A stretch of 64,000 bases of DNA. It comes from Corynebacterium sp. SCR221107. Its GTDB lineage: Bacteria; Actinomycetota; Actinomycetes; Mycobacteriales; Mycobacteriaceae. The notes below the pieces were generated by a model. The model did no database searches, was not told the DNA's origin, and saw only the letters and a list, made by a program, of their open reading frames with translations. Both the position numbers and the translations under genes were made by a program. The DNA is taken from positions 1,116,001 through 1,180,000 of the forward strand of contig NZ_CP115670.1 of NCBI RefSeq assembly GCF_027886475.1, in the 5' to 3' direction. This document shows positions 36,959 through 45,662 of the stretch, piece by piece (position 1 is the stretch's first letter; every line of letters begins with the position of its first letter).

Positions 36959-38872
36959 TTGACTCATCCAGAGTTTCGTAATGTCGCCATCGTCGCACAC
37001 GTCGACCATGGCAAGACCACCCTCGTCAACGCCATGCTTGAGCAGTCCGGCGCCTTCGGCGACCACGGCGAAGTCACCGATCGTGTGATGGACTCGGGTG
37101 ACCTGGAAAAGGAGAAGGGTATTACCATCCTGGCCAAGAACACCTCCATCCGCCGCAAGGGCGCGGGCAAGGACGGTGCGGACCTGGTCATCAACGTCAT
37201 CGACACCCCCGGTCACGCCGACTTCGGTGGCGAGGTTGAGCGCGGTCTGTCCATGGTCGACGGCGTGGTCTTGCTCATCGACGCCTCCGAGGGCCCGCTG
37301 CCGCAGACCCGCTTCGTGCTTGGCAAGGCGCTGGCCGCCAAGATGCCGGTGATCATCGTGGTCAATAAGACCGACCGCCCGGACGCCCGCATCGACGAGG
37401 TCGTCGAGGAGGCGCAGGATCTCCTCCTCGAGCTTGCCTCCTCCTTGGAGGATCCCGAGGCCGCCGAGGCCGCGGAGCGCCTGCTCGACCTACCGGTGCT
37501 TTACGCCTCCGGCCGCGAGGGCAAGGCGTCCACCGAGAACCCAGGCGATGGCAACGTGCCGGATGCGAAGGATCTGCAGGCTTTGTTCGACGTCATCTAC
37601 GATGTCCTGCCGGAGCCATCGGCGACCATCGATGCGCCGCTGCAGGCACACGTCACCAACCTGGACGCTTCCTCCTTCCTGGGGCGAATCGCCCTGGTCC
37701 GCATCTTCGCTGGTCATCTGAAGAAGGGGCAGCAGGTCGCTTGGATTCACTATGACGAAGAGGGAAACCAACACGTCAAGAACGTCAAGATCGCCGAGCT
37801 CCTGCGCACCGTCGGCGTCAAGCGCGAGTCCACCGACGAGGAAATAGTCGCAGGCGACATCGCGGCAATCTCCGGCATCGACAACATTATGATCGGCGAC
37901 ACCATCGCCGACATCGAGCATCCGGTTGCGCTGCCGCGCATCACGGTTGACGAGCCGGCCATCTCCATGACCATCGGCGTGAACACCTCCCCGCTGGCTG
38001 GCCGTGGCGGCGGCGACAAGCTCACCGCGCGTGTGGTCAAGGCCCGCCTGGATCAGGAGCTGATCGGTAACGTCTCCATCCGCGTCCTGCCCACCGAGCG
38101 CCCGGACGCCTGGGAGGTCCAGGGTCGAGGCGAGATGGCCCTGTCCGTGCTGGTGGAGACCATGCGCCGCGAGGGCTTCGAGCTGACCGTCGGCAAGCCG
38201 CAGGTGGTTACCCACCTGGTCGACGGTAAGGTATTCGAGCCTTATGAGCACATGGTCATTGACACCCCGTCCGAATACCAGGGCGCTGTGACCCAGTTGC
38301 TGGCCAACCGCAAGGGCATCATGACCGCGATGGCCAACCTCTCCGGCGACTGGGTGCGCATGGAGTTCGACGTCCCGGCACGTGGCCTGATCGGCTTCCG
38401 CACCACCTTCCTCACGGAGACCCGCGGTGCCGGTATCGCGAACTCCTATTCCATCGACGCCCGCGAGTGGGCCGGTGAGATCAAGGATCGCGCCTCCGGC
38501 TCGTTGGTGGCAGACCGTTCCGGTCAGATCACCGCCTATGCCCTGACCCAGCTGGCAGACCGCGGCAACTTCTTCGTCGAGCCCGGCATGGAGGCCTACG
38601 AGGGCATGGTTGTTGGCGCGAACAACCGCGAAGAGGACATGGACGTCAACATCACCAAGGAAAAGAAGCTGACCAACATGCGTTCGGCCACCGCCGACGC
38701 CACGGTCACCCTTGCCAAGGCGCACGTCCTCTCCCTCGACGAGGCCATGGAGTTCTGTGGCCAGGACGAGTGCGTGGAGGTCACCCCGAACGCGCTTCGC
38801 GTGCGCAAGGTGATCCTGGACGCCACCGAGCGTGGCCGTGCCCGCGCCCGTGAGAAGGCCCGCAATAAGTAA
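36959..38872 (+). CDS. typA: Translational GTPase TypA/BipA
   Basis: A ribosome-binding GTPase related to EF-G, involved in 50S assembly and stress adaptation. The 637 residues match the family. Motifs: P-loop AHVDHGKTT, DTPGHADFGGEV (G3) and NKTD (G4) in the G domain; domain II-like barrel from about 215; the C-terminal TypA-specific domain includes RGLIGFRTTFLTETRGAGI. The frame extends to 36884, but TTG at 36959 has AGGAG 6 bases upstream and begins the conserved sequence. Confidence 0.97.
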   Translation: MTHPEFRNVAIVAHVDHGKTTLVNAMLEQSGAFGDHGEVTDRVMDSGDLEKEKGITILAKNTSIRRKGAGKDGADLVINVIDTPGHADFGGEVERGLSMVDGVVLLIDASEGPLPQTRFVLGKALAAKMPVIIVVNKTDRPDARIDEVVEEAQDLLLELASSLEDPEAAEAAERLLDLPVLYASGREGKASTENPGDGNVPDAKDLQALFDVIYDVLPEPSATIDAPLQAHVTNLDASSFLGRIALVRIFAGHLKKGQQVAWIHYDEEGNQHVKNVKIAELLRTVGVKRESTDEEIVAGDIAAISGIDNIMIGDTIADIEHPVALPRITVDEPAISMTIGVNTSPLAGRGGGDKLTARVVKARLDQELIGNVSIRVLPTERPDAWEVQGRGEMALSVLVETMRREGFELTVGKPQVVTHLVDGKVFEPYEHMVIDTPSEYQGAVTQLLANRKGIMTAMANLSGDWVRMEFDVPARGLIGFRTTFLTETRGAGIANSYSIDAREWAGEIKDRASGSLVADRSGQITAYALTQLADRGNFFVEPGMEAYEGMVVGANNREEDMDVNITKEKKLTNMRSATADATVTLAKAHVLSLDEAMEFCGQDECVEVTPNALRVRKVILDATERGRARAREKARNK

Positions 38873-38908
38873 GACCCTGCGCAGCTCGGCATCACGCGAG
38901 CGCATGAG

Positions 38909-38951
38909 CGCCCCGTACGACAGGTTGTTTCCTGTGCACGGGGCGTTTTTT
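38909..38951 (+). terminator. Rho-independent terminator of typA
   Basis: CGCCCCGT (38909-38916) pairs with ACGGGGCG (38938-38945), with inner ACAGG/CCTGT pairing, followed by six T. Confidence 0.93.
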
Positions 38952-38963
38952 CGTCTAGTTTGT

Positions 38964-38982
38964 GCTTAACGACGCCTACCGG
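38964..38982 (+). repeat. Dispersed GCTTGCCGACGCC-type element, degenerate copy
   Basis: GCTTAACGACGCCTACCGG, 12 bases after the typA terminator T-run. Confidence 0.45.
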
Positions 38983-39080
38983 CGGGCCCGCTTGATCGAA
39001 CGCTCACCCACATGACGGGGTCGTCCATGCCCGATGTGGGTGCCGAGGACAAGACGTGGTTGCGACTAAGCTTGGTGGAC

Positions 39081-40856
39081 ATGCGTGTGCGTTCTCAGTC
39101 CGTCCTCATGGCAGCTACCACTGTCTTTGTGGTGGCGCTAGTGGGCTGTTCGGCAAACCCTGGTCCAGCCCCAGTAGAGGAAGCGGATCCTTCCGCCGAA
39201 CCGACGACTTCTGCGGCTTCCGAGCCCAAGCAGGAGGAGAAGCTGTCGGAGATCAACATCGGCATCGATCCTTTGGGGCCAGGGCTGAACCCCCACCTCA
39301 TCAGCGATGATTCCGCATTCACCCGCACCATCGCTGACTTGGTTTTTCCCAGCGCCTTTCAGGCTGGTGCGGTCAACACGGACCTTGTGACTTCCGCTTT
39401 GGTAGTGGCGACGAATGGGCAAACGAGCGCCTCCAGCCCGGCATCCGCGGAAGACTCACCAGGGCCAACGATCACAACTGCTCCAGCCGAGGCTACGCCA
39501 AGCACCACCACCGAAGCCGGCGGGGATGCTGCAACGGGGGCGGGGGCACCTGCGATGACCATCCGCTACACGATCCGGCCGGAGGCGCAGTGGAGCGATG
39601 GCACACCGATCACCGTCTCCGACTTTGAATATCTTGCACAACAGATCGTGGCCACCCCCGGGGCCCTCGATGTAGCCCTGTACCGAGAGATCTCGGACAT
39701 CCGTTCCGCCGACGGCGGCAAGACTGTGGAAGTCGATCTCGCAACCCCCGTTGCCAATTGGCACGACCTATTTCGTCACCTTCTGCCCGCGCACCTATTG
39801 CGGGGAAACAGTTTTTCTTCGACGATGGCCTCGAGCGTGCCGGCGTCGGCGGGGCGTTATTCCGTCGCCCGCATCGACCGCCAGCGGGGCGTGGTCGAGC
39901 TCAACCGCAACGACCGATTCTGGGGCGAGGATCCCGCAAGCGTGGAGGTCATCAACTTCCACGAGGTGCGGTCGGTGTCTCAGGGCGTGGAGATGCTGTC
40001 CTCAGGCCAGGTGGGATTCGTCGATCTCACCCCAACCCAAACCTCCCACGTAGCCTTCGATTTGCTGCCGGGGGTGCAATCGCGCCTGCAGTCACACAGC
40101 CGCGAGCTTGCGGTAACCGCCAATGCCAGGCTCTCGCTGGAGCAGCGGCGCGCGCTCTTGCAGGCCATCGACATTCCCCTGCTCGCGAAGCTCGCCACCG
40201 AGCGCGAGGCTGAGCTGGAGGTGGGGGAGGGGTTGCCCGCAACCGAACAGCCGGGGTTGAGCGAGCTATTCCCCCAGGGCGTGCGCATCGGCGTTGACCC
40301 GAGCGATCCTGCGGCCGCGCGGGCGGCGACGAGCCTGAAAAACCTCTATGAGCGCGCCGGGGTGGCGGTGACTGAGGTGGAAACAGACACGGAGAGTCTG
40401 CTGCGCGACTACGTGTCCACGGGGAAAGTAGACCTCGTCATCGCGTGGGAGCGCAGCTTTGACCTCTCGAGATATCAGTGCGGGATAGGCGAAGCCGACA
40501 CAGCAGTTCAGCCGACTGCATCGAACTCGCAGGCCGCCACACCAACGAGTGCAGGCCCCGACAGGGTCCCATCAACCGATGCTGCGACGGCAACCGCAGT
40601 TGTGGGAACCAACTTCTCAGGGTGGTGTCGCCCGGACACAGACGCCTTCATTGCGCAGGCCATCAGCGACCAGCACTCCGCCGACGAGGCCACAGCGTGG
40701 GCGCAGGCGCTGGATCGCGATGAAGCGATTCGAGTATGGATAACCAGGGATACTCGGCTGGAGGTACTAGGCACGAGTATCGTAGGACCGTCCCCGGAAC
40801 TACAGACGTGGCCCGAGGGCATGAGCTCAGTGTTGACATGGAGGAAGAATGGCTGA
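39081..40856 (+). CDS. lpqW: LpqW-like lipoprotein (family-5 binding-protein fold)
   Basis: A 591-residue lipoprotein with lipobox VVALVGC and the solute-binding fold of peptide-binding proteins (MTIRYTIRPEAQWSDGTPIT). In mycobacteria and C. glutamicum LpqW, encoded next to typA and near mshB, is not a transporter part but helps direct lipomannan/lipoarabinomannan synthesis; this gene has the same neighbours. Two Ser/Thr/Ala/Pro-rich low-complexity insertions lie near residues 110-155 and 480-515. ATG at 39081 follows GGTGG; the frame reaches 39012. It overlaps mshB by 8 bases. Confidence 0.85.
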   Translation: MRVRSQSVLMAATTVFVVALVGCSANPGPAPVEEADPSAEPTTSAASEPKQEEKLSEINIGIDPLGPGLNPHLISDDSAFTRTIADLVFPSAFQAGAVNTDLVTSALVVATNGQTSASSPASAEDSPGPTITTAPAEATPSTTTEAGGDAATGAGAPAMTIRYTIRPEAQWSDGTPITVSDFEYLAQQIVATPGALDVALYREISDIRSADGGKTVEVDLATPVANWHDLFRHLLPAHLLRGNSFSSTMASSVPASAGRYSVARIDRQRGVVELNRNDRFWGEDPASVEVINFHEVRSVSQGVEMLSSGQVGFVDLTPTQTSHVAFDLLPGVQSRLQSHSRELAVTANARLSLEQRRALLQAIDIPLLAKLATEREAELEVGEGLPATEQPGLSELFPQGVRIGVDPSDPAAARAATSLKNLYERAGVAVTEVETDTESLLRDYVSTGKVDLVIAWERSFDLSRYQCGIGEADTAVQPTASNSQAATPTSAGPDRVPSTDAATATAVVGTNFSGWCRPDTDAFIAQAISDQHSADEATAWAQALDRDEAIRVWITRDTRLEVLGTSIVGPSPELQTWPEGMSSVLTWRKNG

Positions 40857-41808
40857 TTTCACCGCCGAGGAAACGAACGCGCCAAGCACCAAGGATCGCC
40901 GTCGCCGCGATCTTGTGGGAGCTTCCGTGCTTGCCGTCCACGCCCATCCCGATGACGAGGCCATCTGGACCGGGGGTTTGCTCGCCCAGCTGGCCAGGCG
41001 TGGCGCGGACGTCACCGTTGTCACCTGCACTCTCGGCGAGCAGGGCGAGACCTTCGGCACCAAATATCAGGGATTGGTGGCAGACGCGGCCGACCAGCTC
41101 GGTGGGTTCCGCCACGCGGAGCTGCAGGGATCTCTCGCGGTGCTGGGTGCACGTGGCATCTACCTCGGCGGTGCCGGTCGTTTCCGGGACTCCGGCATGG
41201 TCGGCGATTCCGCCAACCAGCACCCGCGGGCCTTCATCCACTCTGGGCAAGCGGCGGTGGATGCGCTGGTCGAGATCTACCGCGACATCCAGCCGGACCT
41301 CGTGATCACCTACGGTCCAGACGGTGGCTACGGGCACCCGGACCATATCCGAGCCCACGAGATCGCGCATGCGGCGGCGGAGATCGTCCCGGTCAAGCGC
41401 ATCGTCTGGGCGGTAAATTATAGGCCGGAGGTCGATCGGGGACTGTCCGTGATCACCGCCCCTGCGGGATGGCGCAAGCCTCACCCGGGTGAGAACGCGA
41501 CCGTGGAGGTCGCTGACTTCGAGGTTGAACTCAGCGATGTGGACGTTGCCTCAAAGATTGAAGCCATGGCGTGCCATGCCACCCAGCTTCAGCTTGCCGA
41601 CGGCCGCGTCAGCGACGTCTACCCCGTTCCCGCTCGCGCCGTGGTCACCGACCCCGAGGCCACCATGGGAGTGTTCGCACTGACCAATCTCATCGCCTTG
41701 CCTATCACCCGCAGGGAGCACTATCAGCTCGGCGCGGGAGTGCTTGCCGACGCCCACCGCATTGCAGGCACCGACATGGCCACCTGCGTCATGGCCGGCA
41801 TTTTCTAA
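40849..41808 (+). CDS. mshB: Mycothiol biosynthesis deacetylase MshB
   Basis: MshB removes the acetyl group from GlcNAc-inositol, the second committed step to mycothiol, the main low-molecular thiol of actinobacteria. The 319 residues contain the zinc site AHPDDEAIW (about residue 28) and the third ligand in GYGHPDHIRAHE. GGAGGAAGA precedes the ATG, which lies inside the end of lpqW. The position near lpqW and fdxC matches mycobacteria. Confidence 0.95.
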   Translation: MADFTAEETNAPSTKDRRRRDLVGASVLAVHAHPDDEAIWTGGLLAQLARRGADVTVVTCTLGEQGETFGTKYQGLVADAADQLGGFRHAELQGSLAVLGARGIYLGGAGRFRDSGMVGDSANQHPRAFIHSGQAAVDALVEIYRDIQPDLVITYGPDGGYGHPDHIRAHEIAHAAAEIVPVKRIVWAVNYRPEVDRGLSVITAPAGWRKPHPGENATVEVADFEVELSDVDVASKIEAMACHATQLQLADGRVSDVYPVPARAVVTDPEATMGVFALTNLIALPITRREHYQLGAGVLADAHRIAGTDMATCVMAGIF

Positions 41809-41826
41809 AACCAGGAGTTGACGAGC

Positions 41827-42369
41827 ATGGCTACAGCGCGCAAGCGAAAGCAAGCATCACAACGAAAGAAAACCGCGGAAAAGTCGGCGCGGACAACGTC
41901 GGAAAGCACGCCAGAAGATGCGGCGGAAGGCGCATCGATTCGGGTACAGCACTCCCGACAAGAGTTCGCGCCATCGCCTGCGAGCCCGCACGTAACCGAA
42001 AGGCACACCTATACCGGTTTCAGCCGTACTGAGCAGGTCACCGGCCTATTCTGGCTCAGCCTTGGTGCGCTGGTATCGGTCCTCTTGGAGGTCGTGTACC
42101 TGGGCACCTGGATCGGTGGGGTGCCCATTCCTTATACCATCGTGATCGCCTTTTTATTCAACATGGTGCTCACCAAGACCGGTTTGTTGTGGTCGAAGAA
42201 TAAAGCCGTGGCGCTCATCCCGGCGTACGTGTGGACTGCGGGTTATCTCATCCTCATGATGGCCGAGGGCATCACGGGGGATCAGTTGCTGGGCAATAGC
42301 TTGCGTTCCATAGCACTGCTTATCGCCGGAATCATAGGTGCAAGTTGGCCACTCATGCACCGGAGGTGA
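41827..42369 (+). CDS. Small membrane protein between mshB and fdxC
   Basis: 180 residues. The first 65 are polar, basic and likely disordered (MATARKRKQASQRKKTAEKS); then four membrane segments follow (LFWLSLGALVSVLLEVVYLG; IPYTIVIAFLFNMVL; VALIPAYVWTAGYLILMM; SIALLIAGIIGASWPL). A corresponding membrane protein is found at this locus in related genera, but the function is unknown. ATG at 41827 follows AGGAG by 10 bases; a TTG at 41818 is too close to it. Confidence 0.85.
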   Translation: MATARKRKQASQRKKTAEKSARTTSESTPEDAAEGASIRVQHSRQEFAPSPASPHVTERHTYTGFSRTEQVTGLFWLSLGALVSVLLEVVYLGTWIGGVPIPYTIVIAFLFNMVLTKTGLLWSKNKAVALIPAYVWTAGYLILMMAEGITGDQLLGNSLRSIALLIAGIIGASWPLMHRR

Positions 42370-42474
42370 CATAATAGTTAAGCCCGCCACCGCCCATTGA
42401 ATGGACGTGGCTGTCGAAAAGACCGAATCGTTGATTGCGATCAACATCCATTGGAACTGGAGAACTGACCACCG

Positions 42475-42792
42475 ATGACGTACACAATCGCACAGCCCTG
42501 CGTTGATGTCATGGATAAGGCCTGCGTCGAAGAATGCCCCGTCGACTGCATCTACGAAGGCAAGCGCTCCCTCTACATCCACCCCGATGAGTGCGTGGAC
42601 TGCGGCGCCTGCGAGCCCGCCTGCCCGGTTGAGGCTATCTTCTACGAAGACGATGTCCCAGACGAGTGGCTCGATTACAACGACGCGAACGCGGCTTTCT
42701 TTGATGACCTTGGTTCCCCAGGTGGCGCCGCAAAGCTAGGCCCGCAGGACTTCGACGCCCCGCTCGTGGCAGCCTTGCCGCCGCAGGCCTAA
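42475..42792 (+). CDS. fdxC: 7Fe ferredoxin FdxC
   Basis: A 105-residue ferredoxin binding one [3Fe-4S] and one [4Fe-4S] cluster. Cys at 9, 17, 21, 25, 40, 43, 46 and 50 match the 7Fe pattern (CxxxxxxxCxxxC; CxxCxxCxxxCP), and the C-terminal tail ([20 protein letters not shown]) is characteristic of actinobacterial FdxC. It donates electrons to oxidoreductases such as cytochromes P450. It precedes dapC, as in Mycobacterium. Confidence 0.97.
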   Translation: MTYTIAQPCVDVMDKACVEECPVDCIYEGKRSLYIHPDECVDCGACEPACPVEAIFYEDDVPDEWLDYNDANAAFFDDLGSPGGAAKLGPQDFDAPLVAALPPQA

Positions 42793-42921
42793 AGGCTCAC
42801 CACCGTCGTTTTTCATTGTGCATCGCTAGGTTTTCGCCGCTAACAAAAAGCCCTGAGGCTTAAGGCGAAAGACCTAGCTGATGTGTTTCTACCACCGCTT
42901 CTTCGTTTAAGGACTCTCACG

Positions 42922-44019
42922 ATGGCTCGCATCGGACTTGGATCGACACTGCCGGACTTCCCCTGGAACCAGCTCGAGCCGGCGAAGGCTCGCGCCTGCG
43001 CCCACCCGGAGGGAATTATCAACCTCTCCGTCGGCTCGCCCGTGGATGAGGTCGCACCCGGCATCCAGCTCGCCTTGGCCGAGTCCGGTGCCGCCCCCGG
43101 CTATCCGCAGACGATCGGCACCCCGGCCCTGCGCGCGGCGATCGTGGATAGCTTGAGCCGGCGCTATCACTGCACCGATGTCGAAGGGGTGCTGCCGGTG
43201 GTGGGCACCAAGGAAGCAATCGCCTTGCTGCCCATGCTGCTGGGTATCAAGGGGACTGTCCTGATTCCAGAGGTGGCCTACCCGACCTACGAGGTAGCGG
43301 CCCTCTTGGCAGGGGCAAAGCCGGTGCGCTGCGATGATCCTCGGACGCTGAGCGCCGAGGAGGCGGCTGAGGTCGACCTTATCTTCATCAACTACCCGTC
43401 GAACCCCACCGGTGCAGTCGCGGACATCGACACCCTGGTGGCCATCATCGACTGGGCGCGCGCCAATGATGTGATTGTCGCCTCCGACGAGTGCTACCTC
43501 GGGCTTGCCTGGGAAGCCGAGGCCTTCTCCGTGCTGGACAAACGCGTCAGTGCGGGTGATCACAGCAACCTGCTGGCCATTCACTCCCTGTCCAAGACCT
43601 CCAACCTCGCCTCCTACCGCTGCGGCTTCTTCGCCGGCGATAAGGAGCTCATCGCCGAGCTGACCGAGGTGCGCAAGCATGCGGGATTGATGATGCCGGG
43701 CCCGATCCAACAAGCGATGGTGGCTGCGCTGGAGGACGATGAGCAAGAGCTCATACAGAAGCTGCGCTACCAGAAGCGCCGCGAGCTGCTCAAGCAGGCG
43801 CTTTCCGAGGCCGGTTTTAGGATCGTCCACTCCGAGGCGGGCCTGTATCTGTGGATTACCCGCGACGAGGACTGCTGGGAGACCGTCGATTGGTTCGCCG
43901 AGCGCGGCGTGCTGGTGGCACCGGGCGCCTTCTACGGCCCAAGCTCTGAGAAGTATGTGCGCGTGGCCATGACTACCACCGACGAGCTGGCAGCCGCCGT
44001 CGCCGGACGCCTGGCCTAA
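42922..44019 (+). CDS. dapC: Succinyldiaminopimelate transaminase DapC
   Basis: A PLP-dependent class I/II aminotransferase (365 residues) of the lysine/diaminopimelate succinylase branch, forming N-succinyl-LL-DAP from glutamate. The Schiff-base Lys is in SLSKTSNLASYRCGF, the Asp/Tyr motif in VIVASDECYLGL, and the phosphate-binding Arg in YRCGF. ATG at 42922 follows AAGGA; an upstream start at 42883 lacks conservation. The next steps, dapD and dapE, are in the window at 52-56 kb. Confidence 0.93.
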   Translation: MARIGLGSTLPDFPWNQLEPAKARACAHPEGIINLSVGSPVDEVAPGIQLALAESGAAPGYPQTIGTPALRAAIVDSLSRRYHCTDVEGVLPVVGTKEAIALLPMLLGIKGTVLIPEVAYPTYEVAALLAGAKPVRCDDPRTLSAEEAAEVDLIFINYPSNPTGAVADIDTLVAIIDWARANDVIVASDECYLGLAWEAEAFSVLDKRVSAGDHSNLLAIHSLSKTSNLASYRCGFFAGDKELIAELTEVRKHAGLMMPGPIQQAMVAALEDDEQELIQKLRYQKRRELLKQALSEAGFRIVHSEAGLYLWITRDEDCWETVDWFAERGVLVAPGAFYGPSSEKYVRVAMTTTDELAAAVAGRLA

Positions 44020-44028
44020 GCTTTCGCC

Positions 44029-44880
44029 GTGGCTGGGTTCGTTCCTCCTCCTCGGGAGGGAATTAGCTGGCGCAAATGCGTGCTTGATCGAGAGGTCCCG
44101 GAAGGGGAGTACCTGGCTGCGCAGGCAGGCGATAGCCCCTTTTTTCCAGGTGAGGTTCTTTACCCCGGCACGCGCTTGCACAAGCCCGTGCCAGCGTGGC
44201 GGTGGACCGCCCCGGCCGAGGAAAAGCCGATCCCCTTTGACTATCGGGTTCTTGCACGCACCCCGCAGCTGCTGGTGGTGGACAAGCCCCATTTTCTGCC
44301 GGTGAGCTCCAACGGCAGGCTCGTGACCGAGACCGTCCAGACCCGCGCCCGGGTTCGGGAGAATAATCCTTTCATCACCCCGCTGCACCGCCTCGACAGG
44401 CTCACCGCAGGAGTGGTGTTGCTGTCGACCAATCCAGCAACCCGGGCGGCGTATCACGGGCTGTTTTCTGGCCACGCGATCCGCAAGACCTATCAGGCAG
44501 AAGTAATAGGCACACCGGCCTGGGCTGGCCCCATCGGCGGGCAGTGGCGCGAATTGAGCCTATTCATGCTCAAGCGGTCGCGCACCGTGGCCGTCGTCAA
44601 GCAAGAAACCCCTGGGGCGAAAAAGACCGTCACGCGCGTGCGGCGGGTAGGAGACAGCGGCGTCGAATTGCAGCCGATGACTGGACACACGCACCAATTG
44701 CGAGTGCTGTGCGCCCACTTTGGCACCCCGATTCAAGGCGACGACCTTTATCCTCATGCCCGGCCTTTAGATCTTTATGACTTTTCCACCCCGCTGCGAC
44801 TATATGCCAACCGCCTAGAATTTGAGGATCCGGTCACGAAAATGCCCGTGGCTTATCAGCGCGAGGAAATCGGCGCGTAG
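44029..44880 (+). CDS. RluA-family pseudouridine synthase
   Basis: 283 residues. The catalytic motif HRLDRLTAGVVLLS carries the Asp nucleophile, with GHTHQLRVLCAHFGTPIQGD as the C-terminal signature. It isomerises uridine to pseudouridine in rRNA or tRNA; the target position cannot be read. No S4 domain is present. GTG at 44029 is 9 bases after the dapC stop, and a convincing Shine-Dalgarno is not seen, suggesting coupling to dapC. Confidence 0.92.
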   Translation: MAGFVPPPREGISWRKCVLDREVPEGEYLAAQAGDSPFFPGEVLYPGTRLHKPVPAWRWTAPAEEKPIPFDYRVLARTPQLLVVDKPHFLPVSSNGRLVTETVQTRARVRENNPFITPLHRLDRLTAGVVLLSTNPATRAAYHGLFSGHAIRKTYQAEVIGTPAWAGPIGGQWRELSLFMLKRSRTVAVVKQETPGAKKTVTRVRRVGDSGVELQPMTGHTHQLRVLCAHFGTPIQGDDLYPHARPLDLYDFSTPLRLYANRLEFEDPVTKMPVAYQREEIGA

Positions 44881-44918
44881 AATTTACTAAGTTTTCTATT
44901 TTCGTCGAAGGGACATAC

Positions 44919-45500
44919 GTGGCCGAATCGAAGCGGGCTCGGGCAGGGCGCAATCTACGCCAATTCATCCAGTTCGGAATCGTGGGTGGGTCCGGGACCA
45001 TCGTTAACATCATCGCCGCAGCTATCGCGATGAAACTAGGCGCCGCTCTGTTTGACGTCTTGCCCAACGATCCTTTTGTCAACCTCTTCGGCTCCCAATT
45101 TCACATCCGCTGGTTCAACATCTTTTCCACCATTGCCTTCCTCGTGGCCAACACGTGGAATTACCAGATGAACCGCATGTGGACCTTCAAATCCGCCAAG
45201 ATGGTGTCGTGGTGGCGGGGCTTTTTCCCCTTCCTGCTCACCGGACTATCCGCGCTCGTGGTGTCTTTGATCGTACAAAACCTCCTGATGAACCCGACCT
45301 CGCCGATTCACCTCTCGCCCGAGATTTTCGACAACTCCTCTGGATTGCGCACGCAGTACTACTGGGCAAACGCTATCTCCATCATCGTGGCCATGCCGAT
45401 TAACTTCGTGGTCAACAAGCTGTGGACCTTCCGCAAGCGCAAGCCGGAGCAGGTTGTGATCGTCGCTGAACAAGAGCCGATGATCAGCAAGGCAAGCTAG
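44919..45500 (+). CDS. GtrA family membrane protein
   Basis: 193 residues with four membrane segments. The GtrA pattern is clear: FIQFGIVGGSGTIVNIIAAA, NTWNYQMNRMWTF and INFVVNKLWTFRKR. GtrA-like proteins are thought to flip or move polyprenyl-linked sugars for cell-surface polysaccharides. An insertion of about 40 residues (MNPTSPIHLSPEIFDNSSG) lies between the two halves. GTG at 44919 follows GAAGGGA. Last gene before a terminator. Confidence 0.92.
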   Translation: MAESKRARAGRNLRQFIQFGIVGGSGTIVNIIAAAIAMKLGAALFDVLPNDPFVNLFGSQFHIRWFNIFSTIAFLVANTWNYQMNRMWTFKSAKMVSWWRGFFPFLLTGLSALVVSLIVQNLLMNPTSPIHLSPEIFDNSSGLRTQYYWANAISIIVAMPINFVVNKLWTFRKRKPEQVVIVAEQEPMISKAS

Positions 45501-45508
45501 TTGTTTCC

Positions 45509-45536
45509 AACGCCACGGTGTCGCCGTGGCGTTTTT
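45509..45536 (+). terminator. Rho-independent terminator after gtrA-like gene
   Basis: AACGCCACGG, loop TGTCG, CCGTGGCGTT then T. A 10-bp perfect stem; the T-run leads straight into a GCTTGCC repeat copy. Confidence 0.95.
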
Positions 45537-45559
45537 GCTTGCCGATGCCCACCGCGCCG
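45537..45559 (+). repeat. Dispersed GCTTGCCGACGCC element
   Basis: GCTTGCCGATGCCCACCGCG directly after the terminator T-run. Confidence 0.6.
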
Positions 45560-45566
45560 CAATAAA

Positions 45567-45585
45567 TAAGGTTTGCCTTGGATGT
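45567..45585 (+). promoter_or_regulatory. Possible DtxR-like site upstream of the radical SAM gene
   Basis: TAAGGTTTGCCTTGGATGT matches the DtxR consensus (TWAGGTTAGSCTAACCTWA) at 12 of 19 positions, with the left half nearly perfect and the right half poor. It lies 78 bases upstream of the start. Weak evidence only. Confidence 0.25.
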
Positions 45586-45662
45586 GTATCCAACTTTCGT
45601 ATGGCACGATGTGAGAGAAAGTTTGATTTTCTCGCTAACGCATCCCGCAACGGAGGGTTCAC

